A model generated the notes under the pieces. The model did not search any database. It was not told the origin of the DNA and saw only the letters and a program-made list of their open reading frames with translations. Shown piece by piece: positions 52,731-61,339 of a stretch of 64,000 nucleotides of DNA (within the stretch, counting starts at the first letter, position 1; every line of letters starts with the position of its first letter). The position numbers and the translations under genes are program-made. The DNA is taken from positions 248,001-312,000 of the forward strand of contig JAIRVP010000043.1 of assembly GCA_031253835.1 (NCBI GenBank), in the 5' to 3' direction. This DNA comes from Burkholderia sp. GTDB taxonomy: Bacteria > Pseudomonadota > Gammaproteobacteria > Burkholderiales > Burkholderiaceae.

Positions 52731-53690
52731 TTAAACGGCCCAGCGGATCTGCCCGACCGGTCGAACGTTGTCTGCCTCATGCTCCGTGTCCTGATCGGCC
52801 GCACCGGGCCCGCCGGCGAGCACGCGCTTCAGCACGCGATCTTCCAGCGCCGCAAACGCGGCCGACGCACGGGCGCGCGGCCGGTCGAGCGGCACCGGCT
52901 GATCGAGCGCCACGCGCCCCTGCTCGATCAGCAGGATGCGGTCGCCGAGCGCGACGGCCTCCTGCACGTCGTGCGTGACGAGCAATGCGGTGAATCGATG
53001 CTCGCGCCACAACCGCTCGATCAGCGCATGCATCTCGATGCGGGTCAGCGCGTCGAGCGCGCCGAGCGGCTCGTCGAGCAACAGCAGTTGCGGCCGGTGC
53101 ACGAGCGCGCGGGCCAGTGCCACGCGCTGCCGCTGGCCGCCCGACAGTTGCGCCGGCCAGTCGTTGGCCCGTTCCAGCAGGCCGACTTCATCGAGCACCG
53201 CACGCGCCTGGTCGCGCGCGCCGCGCCCGAGGCCCAGCATCACGTTCTGCAGCACGGTCTTCCACGGCAGCAGGCGCGCATCCTGGTACATGATCCGTGT
53301 ATCGAGCACGCCGCCGCCCTCGCCGCGCGTCACGAGCGCGCCGCTGCTCGGCTGCTCGAGTCCCGCGACGAGACGCAGCAGCGTCGATTTCCCGCAGCCG
53401 CTGCGGCCGACGATCGCGACGAAGCTGCCGCGCGCGATGCCGAGCTCGACGTTGTCGAGCACCGTGCGTGCGCCGAAGCGCTTGCTGACGCCCGACAGTG
53501 TTACCGCGTCGTCGGGTGCCGGGCTGCCCGCGCGCCGCCGCGCGAGCGGCACGACCGATGCGCCGCCGTCACGATCGAGAATCGCCGCGTCGCGCGCGTC
53601 GTCGTCCGCAACGCGTGCCTGCGCCAGTTCGACCTCGAGGTCTGCGCCGGCGAGCGGGCCGTAGGCGGCCGCCGAAGTCGTCGCATTCAT
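52731..53690 (-). CDS. ssuB: Aliphatic sulfonate ABC transporter ATP-binding protein
   Basis: A 319-aa ATPase: Walker A VGRSGCGKS, signature LSGGQRQRVALARAL, Walker B LLLLDEPLGALDALT and H-loop VTHDVQEAVAL. It has an unusually long N-terminal extension of about 60 residues before the first strand (TLSGVSKRFGARTV). The ATG overlaps the ssuC stop. It energises sulfonate uptake. Confidence 0.9.
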   Translation of the reverse strand: MNATTSAAAYGPLAGADLEVELAQARVADDDARDAAILDRDGGASVVPLARRRAGSPAPDDAVTLSGVSKRFGARTVLDNVELGIARGSFVAIVGRSGCGKSTLLRLVAGLEQPSSGALVTRGEGGGVLDTRIMYQDARLLPWKTVLQNVMLGLGRGARDQARAVLDEVGLLERANDWPAQLSGGQRQRVALARALVHRPQLLLLDEPLGALDALTRIEMHALIERLWREHRFTALLVTHDVQEAVALGDRILLIEQGRVALDQPVPLDRPRARASAAFAALEDRVLKRVLAGGPGAADQDTEHEADNVRPVGQIRWAV

Positions 53691-54499
53691 GCCTTTGCTC
53701 CAGATTGATACGCGGGGTGCCAGCGCAGCGTCACGCGCTCGAGCCATTTCGCCAGCACATCGGCCAGCTTGCCGAGCACCGCGTACAGCAGGATGCCGAC
53801 CACCACCACGTCGGTTTGCAGGAATTCACGCGCGTTCATCGTCATGTAGCCGATGCCCGACTGCGCGGAGATCGTTTCCGCGACGATCAGCATCACCCAC
53901 ATCAGCCCGAGCGCGAAACGCACGCCGACGAGGATCGACGGCAGCGCACCGGGCAGGATCACGTCGCGGTACAGCGCGAAGCCGCGCACGCCATAGCTCT
54001 TCGCCATCTCGATCAGGTTCGCGTCGACCGAGCGGATCCCGTGATACGTGTTGATGTAGACCGGGAAGAACACGCCGAGCGCGACGAGAAACAGCTTCGC
54101 CTTCTCGTCGATGCCGAACCACAGGATCACGAGCGGAATCATCGCGAGCGCCGGGATGTTGCGGATCATCTGGATCGTCGAATCGAGCGCCACCTCGGCC
54201 GCCTTCGACAGGCCGGTCGCGAGCCCCAGCGCGAGGCCGACGCCACCACCGATCGCAAAGCCGAACAGCGCGCGCCACGTACTGACCTTCACGTTCGCCC
54301 ACATTTCACCCGACGTCACGAGCGACCAGGCCGCGCGCACGACCGCAACCGGCTCGGGCAACACGCGGGTCGACAGCCAGCCGGTACGCGCACCGACCTC
54401 CCAGGCCACCAGCAGCGCGAGCGGCACGAGCCACGGCGCGACGCCGCGCCACGCGCGGGCGGCCACGACGGCGCCCGTCGTCGACGTTTTCGTTGTCAT
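53687..54499 (-). CDS. ssuC: Aliphatic sulfonate ABC transporter permease
   Basis: A 270-aa inner-membrane permease with about six membrane segments and a coupling loop EMAKSYGVRGFALYRDVILPGALP. The sequence PEPVAVVRAAWSLVTSGEMW and the overall length fit SsuC. It lies 17 bp after ssuD and overlaps ssuB (ATGA). Confidence 0.9.
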   Translation of the reverse strand: MTTKTSTTGAVVAARAWRGVAPWLVPLALLVAWEVGARTGWLSTRVLPEPVAVVRAAWSLVTSGEMWANVKVSTWRALFGFAIGGGVGLALGLATGLSKAAEVALDSTIQMIRNIPALAMIPLVILWFGIDEKAKLFLVALGVFFPVYINTYHGIRSVDANLIEMAKSYGVRGFALYRDVILPGALPSILVGVRFALGLMWVMLIVAETISAQSGIGYMTMNAREFLQTDVVVVGILLYAVLGKLADVLAKWLERVTLRWHPAYQSGAKA

Positions 54500-54516
54500 C
54501 GCAGGCCTCCTCTCGC

Positions 54517-55674
54517 TCAGCTCTGGCTCGCCTTCGGCAGATAGTTGTTGCCGACGATCTCGCCGAACGGACCCGACAGCGGGCCGGTTGCCTTTTCCGC
54601 GCCCTTGCCCTTGATCAGCGGGAACACGAGTTCGGCGAAGCGATACGACTCCTCGAGGTGCGGATAGCCGGACAGGATGAACGTCTCGATGCCGAGATCC
54701 GCGTATTCGCGCATGCGTTCCGCGACCTGCTCGGGATTGCCGACGAGCGCCGTGCCCGCGCCGCCACGGACGAGGCCGACGCCGGCCCACAGGTTCGGGT
54801 ACACCTCGAGCGCGTCGCGGCCGCCGCGCTTGCCGCCGTGCAGCGCGGCCATCCGGCGCTGGCCTTCCGAATCCATGTTCGCGAACGCCTGCTGCGCACG
54901 CGCGATCGTGTCGTCGTCGAGACGGCTGATCAGGCGATCGGCGTCACGCCATGCTTCGTCCTCGGTCTCGCGCACGATCACGTGCATGCGGATGCCGAAC
55001 TTGATCTTGCGGCCGCGCGCTTCGGCGCGGGCGCGGATGTCGGCGATCTTCTTCGCGACGGCGTCGGGCGGTTCGCCCCAGGTCAGGTAGGTATCGATGT
55101 GATCGGCGGCAATCGTGTGGGCGGCCGGCGACGAACCGCCGAACCACAGCGGCGGATGCGGATGCTGCACGGGCGGATAAAGCGCCTTGCCGCCTTTCGA
55201 CTGCAAGTGCTTGCCGATGTAGTCGAAGCCGCCGTTGTCGTGCGAAGCGGAAAGCAGCCCGCGCCAGATGTTCAGGAAATCGTCGGTGATCTCGTAGCGC
55301 GTGTCGTGATCGGCAAACAGGCCGTCGCCTTCGAGTTCGGCCGCATCGCCGCCCGTCACGACGTTGATCAGCAGGCGGCCGCCCGACAGGCGGTCGAACG
55401 TCGCGGCCATCCGCGCCGCCAGGCCCGGCGACGCGATGCCGGGACGCACGGCGACCAGGAATTTCAGGCGCTGCGTCGCCGGAATGAGGCTCGACGCGAC
55501 AACCCACGCATCCTCGCAGGAGCGGCCGGTCGGCAGCAGCACGCCGTCGTAGCCGAGCGTGTCGGCCGCCACCGCGACCTGCTTGAAGTAGTCGTAATCC
55601 GCGGCGCGCGCACCTTCGGCCGTGCCGAGATAGCGGCTGTCGCCATGCGTGGGGATAAACCAGAACACATTCAT
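54517..55674 (-). CDS. ssuD: FMNH2-dependent alkanesulfonate monooxygenase
   Basis: A 385-aa luciferase-like enzyme that releases sulfite from alkanesulfonates using FMNH2 supplied by a partner reductase. Features include NVFWFIPTHGDSRYLG, LLPTGRSCEDAWV (active-site cysteine region), LINVVTGGDAAELEGDG and the C-terminal ETFILSGYPHLEESYRFAEL. AGGAG lies six nt before the ATG at 55672-55674. First gene of ssuDCB; the reductase ssuE and binding protein ssuA are not adjacent. Confidence 0.95.
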   Translation of the reverse strand: MNVFWFIPTHGDSRYLGTAEGARAADYDYFKQVAVAADTLGYDGVLLPTGRSCEDAWVVASSLIPATQRLKFLVAVRPGIASPGLAARMAATFDRLSGGRLLINVVTGGDAAELEGDGLFADHDTRYEITDDFLNIWRGLLSASHDNGGFDYIGKHLQSKGGKALYPPVQHPHPPLWFGGSSPAAHTIAADHIDTYLTWGEPPDAVAKKIADIRARAEARGRKIKFGIRMHVIVRETEDEAWRDADRLISRLDDDTIARAQQAFANMDSEGQRRMAALHGGKRGGRDALEVYPNLWAGVGLVRGGAGTALVGNPEQVAERMREYADLGIETFILSGYPHLEESYRFAELVFPLIKGKGAEKATGPLSGPFGEIVGNNYLPKASQS

Positions 55675-55943
55675 CTGCTGCTCCTGCTTGACTGTCACTG
55701 CCGAAATTTGGAAAAAACATCGCCCTGCTCGCGTCGCGGATGCGCGGCGCATGCATGGTGTGCGTTCGATTCGGGATGGCTCGCCGGTCAGGCCGTGCAG
55801 CGGGCGAGGACGCGATTGCACGGCTGTTTCTGGGAAATCAGTCTAGGGATCGGTGCAGGGCTTTGGAACGATTTTTTTGAGCTTAGGTTTTCCGCTTTCG
55901 TGATTAGCACGACGCTGGAGCGAATATCGCCGCGGGCGGGCCC
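55675..55943. other. Intergenic region upstream of ssuD
   Basis: No remnant of ssuA or ssuE is visible. The DNA around 55860-55920 is AT-richer and includes a T7 run; it should hold the ssuD promoter and sites for a CysB/SsuR-type activator, which I could not delimit. Confidence 0.4.
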
Positions 55944-55949
55944 TATAAT
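55944..55949 (+). promoter_or_regulatory. Consensus -10 element
   Basis: TATAAT, 67 bp upstream of the ATG of the small membrane protein gene. No clear -35 is visible 17 bp upstream, so the promoter call is tentative. Confidence 0.45.
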
Positions 55950-56015
55950 GACGCACCTATCCGAATAACTCCGCGCGTACAGCTCCGGCCGTGCGCGCCT
56001 GCGGTGCACTCATCG

Positions 56016-56444
56016 ATGCAGAAAGTCATCCTGCCATTCCTGTCCGGCTTCCTGGCCGCCCTGTTCTTCCGCGAGGCGACGCTCGCCCTCCTTCACACGG
56101 CTGATCTGATCGCCGCAACCGGCTTCTCGACACAGCCGTTCGCGCCGCTCGGCATTCCTGAATTTGTCGCGAATGCGCTGATCAGCGCATGCTGCGCCGT
56201 GCCGATGGCGTGGCTGCTGCGCGTATCGCCGGAGCGCCAGGCATCGTGGATCGGTGCGCTCGTGTTCGGCGGCATCGTGCTGACGGCCGCCCGCGTGTTC
56301 GCGATCGATCCGCTGCGCGGCATCTGGCCGTCGGGCAACATGATGCCCGTGCTCGCAGCCGGCTTCGCGGCGAACGCGGTCTGGGGCTTCGGTGCGCTCG
56401 TGTTCATGCGCGCGTTCATGTCGGACGACGCACGCGACGAATAA
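56016..56444 (+). CDS. Small integral membrane protein
   Basis: A 142-aa protein with four predicted membrane helices (e.g. VILPFLSGFLAALFF and VLAAGFAANAVWGFGALVFM). No recognised family. Start at ATG 56016; a GTG four codons earlier is possible. Followed by an intrinsic terminator, so monocistronic. Confidence 0.75.
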   Translation: MQKVILPFLSGFLAALFFREATLALLHTADLIAATGFSTQPFAPLGIPEFVANALISACCAVPMAWLLRVSPERQASWIGALVFGGIVLTAARVFAIDPLRGIWPSGNMMPVLAAGFAANAVWGFGALVFMRAFMSDDARDE

Positions 56445-56493
56445 CGCCGGCGCGGGCGCGACGCCCTTCGACCGTTCACGCGTCGACATGCGC

Positions 56494-56528
56494 AAAAAAG
56501 GCCGCCTGCAGATGCAAGCGGCCTTTTC
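56494..56528. terminator. Bidirectional intrinsic terminator
   Basis: AAAAAAGGCCGC(C)T-loop-AAGCGGCCTTTT lies between the convergent membrane protein gene and the hydrolase gene and has T-runs on both strands. Confidence 0.85.
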
Positions 56529-56563
56529 GTTTCTGGCTCGCGCGTTGATCAACCCGACCGATG

Positions 56564-57733
56564 TCAGTCCTTCAGATTCCGTAGCGGATGCGTATCGGGC
56601 GTCCACGGGCTGTCGAACATCGCGACCACGTCGGCGCGATCGACATCGGCGGCCGACTTGAAGCGCCAGTCCGGCTGGTGATCCTTGTCGACGATCAGCG
56701 CGCGCACGCCTTCGATCACGTCGCCGCGCGCGAACGTCGAGCGCGTGAGATCGAGATCGCGTCGGAGGCAATCGGCCATCGTCGCGCCGCGCGCGCGTTC
56801 GACGACTTCGAGCGACACGGCCATCGACAGCGGGGACAGCTGTTCGCGCATTGCATTGGTCGCCTTTTCGACCCATCCGTCGACAGCCGCGCAATCCTGC
56901 TCGGCGTCGAGCGACGCGAGAATCGCGTCGAGGTCGGGCTGCGCGAAATGCCGGTCGATCCCGGCGCGCGCATCGGCCAGCGTCGACGTGTCGGGCGTCG
57001 GCACGACCTTGTGTGCGGCCGCCGCGTCGGCGACGCACGCGACCACCTGCGCGCCGCTGTCGAGCGGCGCGCTGCGCAGCGTATCGAGCAACGCCGGCAG
57101 CGCGGCATCGGGCAGATAAACGTCGGCGAGTTGCGCATACAGCGCATCGGCCGCGCCGAGCGGCGCACCGGTCACGGCGAGATAGCGGCCGATCGCGCCG
57201 GGCGTGCGCGCGAGAAACCAGCTCATCCCGACGTCCGGGAACAGGCCGATGCGCGTTTCGGGCATCGCCATCTTCGTCGAGTCGGTCACGACACGCAGGC
57301 CGCCCGTCTGCCGCGCCGCCTGCGAAATACCCATGCCGCCTCCCATCACGACGCCATGCATCAGCGCGATGTACGGCTTCGGATACGTGAAGATCGCATG
57401 GTTCAGCGTGTATTCCTCGATGAAGAACGTGTCGACCGTATCGCGGTCGCCGCGCTGCCACGCGTCGTGGAAGAAGCGCACGTCGCCGCCTGCGCAGAAC
57501 GCACGCGGGTGCGGGCTGTGCACGACGACCGCGACGACGTCGGGATCGTCGCGCCACGCGTCGAGCGCCTGCTGCATCAGCCGGATCATGCCGACCGACA
57601 GCGCATTCAGCGCCTTCGGCCGGTTCAGTTCGAGAAAGCCGATGCGGTTCGCGACATACGCGCGGACATCGGGCTGGACGGGTTCCGCGGAAGCGGAAGC
57701 AGCAGCGGAAGTGGAATCGGTCAAGAAAGTCAT
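56564..57733 (-). CDS. Enoyl-CoA hydratase/isomerase family, 3-hydroxyisobutyryl-CoA hydrolase-like
   Basis: A 389-aa crotonase-fold enzyme. FLELNRPKALNALSVGMI and FCAGGDVRFFH provide the CoA pocket, GVVMGGGMGISQ the oxyanion hole, and MAMPETRIGLFPDVGMSWFL the catalytic acidic region characteristic of HIBCH. The extended C-terminal helical domain also fits this subfamily, which acts in valine breakdown. An acyl-CoA hydratase role cannot be excluded. Confidence 0.88.
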   Translation of the reverse strand: MTFLTDSTSAAASASAEPVQPDVRAYVANRIGFLELNRPKALNALSVGMIRLMQQALDAWRDDPDVVAVVVHSPHPRAFCAGGDVRFFHDAWQRGDRDTVDTFFIEEYTLNHAIFTYPKPYIALMHGVVMGGGMGISQAARQTGGLRVVTDSTKMAMPETRIGLFPDVGMSWFLARTPGAIGRYLAVTGAPLGAADALYAQLADVYLPDAALPALLDTLRSAPLDSGAQVVACVADAAAAHKVVPTPDTSTLADARAGIDRHFAQPDLDAILASLDAEQDCAAVDGWVEKATNAMREQLSPLSMAVSLEVVERARGATMADCLRRDLDLTRSTFARGDVIEGVRALIVDKDHQPDWRFKSAADVDRADVVAMFDSPWTPDTHPLRNLKD

Positions 57734-57755
57734 CCGGCAAACGGCAGTCGCACGG

Positions 57756-58094
57756 TCAGTGCGCCTGCATCTTCGAGAACAGGTTCAGCACCACGACGCC
57801 CGAGATGATCAGCCCGAGGCCGATCACGGCCGGCAGGTCCGGCACCTGGCGATAGAGCAGCATCGCGACGAGCGTGATCAGCACGATGCCGGCGCCCGAC
57901 CAGACTGCATAGATGATGCCGACGGGCATCGTGCGCAACGTGAGCGACAGGCAGTAGAACGCGATGCCGTAGCCGGCGACGACGAGCGCCGACGGCCACA
58001 AGCGCGTGAAGCCGTCCGCCGCGCGCAGCGCGGACGTGCCGACCACTTCCGCGACGATCGCGATCGCGAGCCACGCGTAACCGGGCAGCTGCAT
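57756..58094 (-). CDS. Small multidrug resistance (SMR) family transporter
   Basis: A 112-aa, four-helix inner-membrane protein. The essential Glu in TM1 is present (AIVAEVVGTSALRAADGFT), and TM3/TM4 match EmrE/SugE-type sequences (YAVWSGAGIVLITLVAMLLY). It exports quaternary cations or similar drugs with proton antiport. Lies four bp after the UPF0303 gene, probably in one transcript. Confidence 0.92.
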   Translation of the reverse strand: MQLPGYAWLAIAIVAEVVGTSALRAADGFTRLWPSALVVAGYGIAFYCLSLTLRTMPVGIIYAVWSGAGIVLITLVAMLLYRQVPDLPAVIGLGLIISGVVVLNLFSKMQAH

Positions 58095-58097
58095 CGC

Positions 58098-58595
58098 TCA
58101 GCTCCTCGCGAGGGCCAGCGCGGCGTAGTCGTGGCCGAGCTCCGCGCACAGCACCTCGACGACGAACTCGTGATCCGCGCGCTGCGGCAGCCCCGACGCG
58201 GTGATCGAACCGATCACGCCGGCGCCGGCGACAGTCAGCGGGAACGAGCCGCCATGCGGCGAATATTCGGCGATCGGCAGCCCATGCTTGTCCGCGAGCG
58301 TGGCGCCGGCCTGCTGCATGCGCAGGCCGATCGCATACGAGCTGCGGCGGAAATGCGCGACGACGTTGCGCTTGCGGCGCACCCAGTCGGCATTGTCGGG
58401 CGTCGCGCCGGCGAGCGCCGCGTAGAACAGCGGCTGGCCGAACGTGACGATGTCGAGCGCGACCGCATGGCCGCGCGACGCCGCGAGCGCATGCATCCGG
58501 TTGCCGAGCGCCCACGCGCGGGCCGGGTCGAAATGGGGAAACACGAGCGCCTGTTCCTGCGCGCCGATCGATTGCAGATCGTGAGCGATGTCCAT
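58098..58595 (-). CDS. UPF0303 / HbpS-like (DUF336-type) protein
   Basis: A 165-aa cytosolic protein with the UPF0303 pattern: ALDIVTFGQPLFYAALAGAT, WVRRKRNVVAHFRRSSYA and EYSPHGGSFPLTV. The fold is related to HbpS/GlcG proteins; some bind heme or small organic acids. Function unknown. Coupled to the SMR gene downstream. Confidence 0.85.
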   Translation of the reverse strand: MDIAHDLQSIGAQEQALVFPHFDPARAWALGNRMHALAASRGHAVALDIVTFGQPLFYAALAGATPDNADWVRRKRNVVAHFRRSSYAIGLRMQQAGATLADKHGLPIAEYSPHGGSFPLTVAGAGVIGSITASGLPQRADHEFVVEVLCAELGHDYAALALARS

Positions 58596-58747
58596 GAATC
58601 CGTCGATGCAGTGATGAGAGTCGCAACGGCGCCAATGCGATCGCGCACGGCCCCGCTGAATAGGAGACGAAACAAACCGCTCGATTCTAGCGCACGTACC
58701 CGCGGCACCGGCCCCACCAGCAGCGACAAGAAATTGTCAGAAAGCGC

Positions 58748-58776
58748 TTGCACGCATTCGGGATAACCCATATAAT
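58748..58776 (+). promoter_or_regulatory. Promoter of tRNA-fMet
   Basis: TTGCAC (58748-58753), a 17-bp spacer and a perfect TATAAT (58771-58776), 16 bp before the mature tRNA start. A near-consensus sigma-70 promoter as expected for a stable RNA. Confidence 0.9.
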
Positions 58777-58792
58777 TCATTTCTTCGACGGA

Positions 58793-58869
<77 letters not shown>

Positions 58870-58886
58870 ACCGTCCAGCATTCCGC

Positions 58887-58920
58887 AAAAAGCCCGGCCT
58901 AGCGCCGGGCTTTTTGTTTT
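58887..58920 (+). terminator. Intrinsic terminator of tRNA-fMet
   Basis: AGCCCGGC-loop-GCCGGGCT followed by T5-G-T4, 18 bp after the tRNA end. A-run on the other side allows bidirectional use. Confidence 0.92.
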
Positions 58921-59054
58921 TCCGCGTCCGGGCGCCGCGCCCTCTTCGCGCATACGCGCCTCCGCTTCGCACGAGATGCCGCCTGCATGCGCAGGCGTTC
59001 AAGAATGCCGTGCCCCGGTGATACACTCGCATCACCTCGTCCCTTCCACTCGAC

Positions 59055-59600
59055 ATGAAATTCTGCTCCGTCTGCGGTCACGAAGTCATCGCGCGCATTC
59101 CTCCGGGCGACAACCGCGAGCGCTTCGTCTGCGATCACTGCGGCACGATCCACTACCAGAATCCGCGCAACGTCGTCGGCACGGTCCCGGTCTGGGGCGA
59201 TCAGATCCTGCTGTGCCGCCGCGCGATCGAACCGCGCTACGGGTTCTGGACGCTGCCGGCAGGTTTCATGGAAATGGGCGAGACGACGGCGGAAGCCGCC
59301 GCGCGCGAAACGCTCGAGGAAGCCGGCGCGCGTGTCGAGGTGCAGAACCTGTTCACGCTGCTCAATGTGCCGCACGTGCACCAGGTCCACCTGTTCTACC
59401 TGGCGCGACTCACCGATCCGGGTTTCGAAGCCGGCGAGGAAAGCCTCGAAGTGAAGCTGTTCGACGAAGCCGACATTCCGTGGGACGAGATCGCGTTCCC
59501 GACCGTCAGCCAGACCCTGCGATTCTTCTTCGCCGATCGCGCCGCCGGCGACTACGGCGTGCACACCGGCGATATCTTCCGCTCGCTGCGCAACGGCTGA
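59055..59600 (+). CDS. Nudix hydrolase with N-terminal zinc ribbon
   Basis: A 181-aa enzyme. Zinc ligands C4, C7, C26 and C29 form the ribbon found in NudC-like and ADP-ribose/NADH-type pyrophosphatases. The Nudix box spans residues 70-92, beginning GFMEMGET, with the RE...EE catalytic residues. It hydrolyses nucleoside diphosphate derivatives; the precise substrate is not clear. It lies 11 bp upstream of aat, probably cotranscribed. Confidence 0.92.
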   Translation: MKFCSVCGHEVIARIPPGDNRERFVCDHCGTIHYQNPRNVVGTVPVWGDQILLCRRAIEPRYGFWTLPAGFMEMGETTAEAAARETLEEAGARVEVQNLFTLLNVPHVHQVHLFYLARLTDPGFEAGEESLEVKLFDEADIPWDEIAFPTVSQTLRFFFADRAAGDYGVHTGDIFRSLRNG

Positions 59601-59611
59601 GCCCCCGCCCC

Positions 59612-60376
59612 ATGGTCCCCTGGCTCGGCCCGGACGATCCGTTTCCGCCCATCGAGCGCGCGCTCGGTCCCGCGACCGGCGCGCCCGGGCTGCTCGCCGC
59701 GAGCGCCGACCTGCTGCCGTCGCGCCTCATCGACGCGTACCTGCGCGGCATTTTCCCGTGGTACTCGGACGGCCAGCCCGTGCTGTGGTGGAGCCCCGAC
59801 CCGCGCATGATCCTCGTGCCGGCCGAATTCAAGGTGTCGCCTTCGCTGCGCAAGACGCTCAAGCGCGTACTGCGCGAGCCCGCATGGGAAGTGCGCGTCG
59901 ACCACGACTTTCCGGGCGTGATGCGCGCGTGCGCGCAGGCGCCGCGCCGCGGGCAGCGCGGCACGTGGATCACGGCCGAGATCATCGACGCCTATACGTC
60001 GCTCTACCGCTCCGGCAACGCGCACAGCATCGAGACGTGGCACGACGGGCGCCGTGTCGGCGGCCTGTACGGCGTGTCGTTCGGACGGATGTTTTTCGGC
60101 GAGTCGATGTATGCGGACGCGACCGACGCGTCGAAGATCGCGCTGGCCACGCTCATCGCGCACCTTCGCGGGCAGGGGCTGGAGATGATAGACTGCCAGC
60201 AGAATACGTCGCATCTAGCGTCGCTCGGCGGCCGCGAGATCGCACGCAAGGCGTTTGTCGCTCACGTGCGCAGCGCGGTAGCCGAACCGCCGATTCCGTG
60301 GCAGTTCGACAAGCGCGTGCTCGCCGCGCTGACGGGCCCCGCCGAAACGGCGGCGCCCTCCGGGATCGAGCGCTAG
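59612..60376 (+). CDS. aat: Leucyl/phenylalanyl-tRNA--protein transferase
   Basis: A 254-aa Aat. It transfers Leu or Phe to N-terminal Lys/Arg of proteins to mark them for ClpAP. Motifs: YLRGIFPWYSDGQPVLWWSP, then HSIETWHDGRRVGGLYGVSFG and FFGESMYADATDASKIAL. Followed by bpt after 33 bp, so both bacterial N-degron transferases are in one unit. Confidence 0.96.
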   Translation: MVPWLGPDDPFPPIERALGPATGAPGLLAASADLLPSRLIDAYLRGIFPWYSDGQPVLWWSPDPRMILVPAEFKVSPSLRKTLKRVLREPAWEVRVDHDFPGVMRACAQAPRRGQRGTWITAEIIDAYTSLYRSGNAHSIETWHDGRRVGGLYGVSFGRMFFGESMYADATDASKIALATLIAHLRGQGLEMIDCQQNTSHLASLGGREIARKAFVAHVRSAVAEPPIPWQFDKRVLAALTGPAETAAPSGIER

Positions 60377-60409
60377 CGCGGCACTCCTTCCCTGCATCGA
60401 GAGCTGCCC

Positions 60410-61240
60410 ATGACTCACCCGACTGAGCTGCCGCTTTCACCGCTTTCGGCGCTGCAATTCTATGCAACGGCGCCCTATCCGTGCAGCTATCTGGACGGCC
60501 GCATCGCGCGCTCGCAAGTCGCGACGCCGAGCCACCTGATCAATTCCGACATCTACACCGAACTCGTGAAGGCCGGCTTCCGCCGCTCGGGCGTGTTCAC
60601 GTACCGCCCGTACTGCGACGGCTGCCGCGCATGCGTGCCGGTGCGCGTGCCCGTGGGCGAGTTCGTGCCGTCGCGCACGCAGCGCAGGATGTGGAAGCGC
60701 CACCGCGCACTCATCGCGACGGTTTCGCCGCTGCACTACGACGAGGAACACTACGCGCTCTACATGCGCTACCAGTCGGCGCGCCACGCGGGCGGCGGCA
60801 TGGATCGCGACAGCCGCGACCAGTACGAGCAGTTCCTGCTGCAGAGCCGGATCAACTCGCGCCTCGTCGAATTCCGCGACCTCGACGCGCCGGGCGGCGA
60901 GCCCGGCAAGCTGCGCATGGTCAGCATGATCGACATCCTCGGCGACGGGCTGTCGTCGGTCTACACGTTCTTCGAGCCCGACGACCGGCACACGAGCTAC
61001 GGCACCTACAACATCCTGTGGCAGATCGAGCAGGCGAAGAGCCTCGGCCTGCCGTACGTGTACCTCGGCTACTGGATCCGCGAGAGCCCGAAGATGGCGT
61101 ACAAGGCGAACTTCCATCCGCTCGAGGGGCTGATCGACGGCCGCTGGAAGGCGCTCGATCCGGAGCGGATCGACCTGCCGCCGGTCGACGCGGCGCTGGC
61201 CCGCGCGCCGTTGCCGGGCGGGCATTCCGGCTCGGGTTGA
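60410..61240 (+). CDS. bpt: Aspartate/glutamate leucyltransferase
   Basis: A 276-aa member of the Bpt/ATE family, which adds Leu to N-terminal Asp/Glu. The N-terminal ATE region holds the cysteine cluster YCDGCRACVPVRVPV, and the C-terminal GNAT-like region has SVYTFFEPDDRH and YLGYWIRESPKMAYKANFHP. Works with Aat in the N-degron pathway. AGAG precedes the ATG. Confidence 0.95.
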   Translation: MTHPTELPLSPLSALQFYATAPYPCSYLDGRIARSQVATPSHLINSDIYTELVKAGFRRSGVFTYRPYCDGCRACVPVRVPVGEFVPSRTQRRMWKRHRALIATVSPLHYDEEHYALYMRYQSARHAGGGMDRDSRDQYEQFLLQSRINSRLVEFRDLDAPGGEPGKLRMVSMIDILGDGLSSVYTFFEPDDRHTSYGTYNILWQIEQAKSLGLPYVYLGYWIRESPKMAYKANFHPLEGLIDGRWKALDPERIDLPPVDAALARAPLPGGHSGSG

Positions 61241-61339
61241 TGCATGCCGCCGCGGGCTACGAAGCGAAGCATGCCCCTGCCGCGCAACTCCCGGTAAAAT
61301 AGCGGGTTGTCATTCATTCCGGCTGTCCGCCCAATTCCC

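Noticed and set aside
54517..55821. Longer ssuD start at 55821
   Set aside because: The extra 49 residues lack protein character and AGGAG directly precedes the ATG at 55674.
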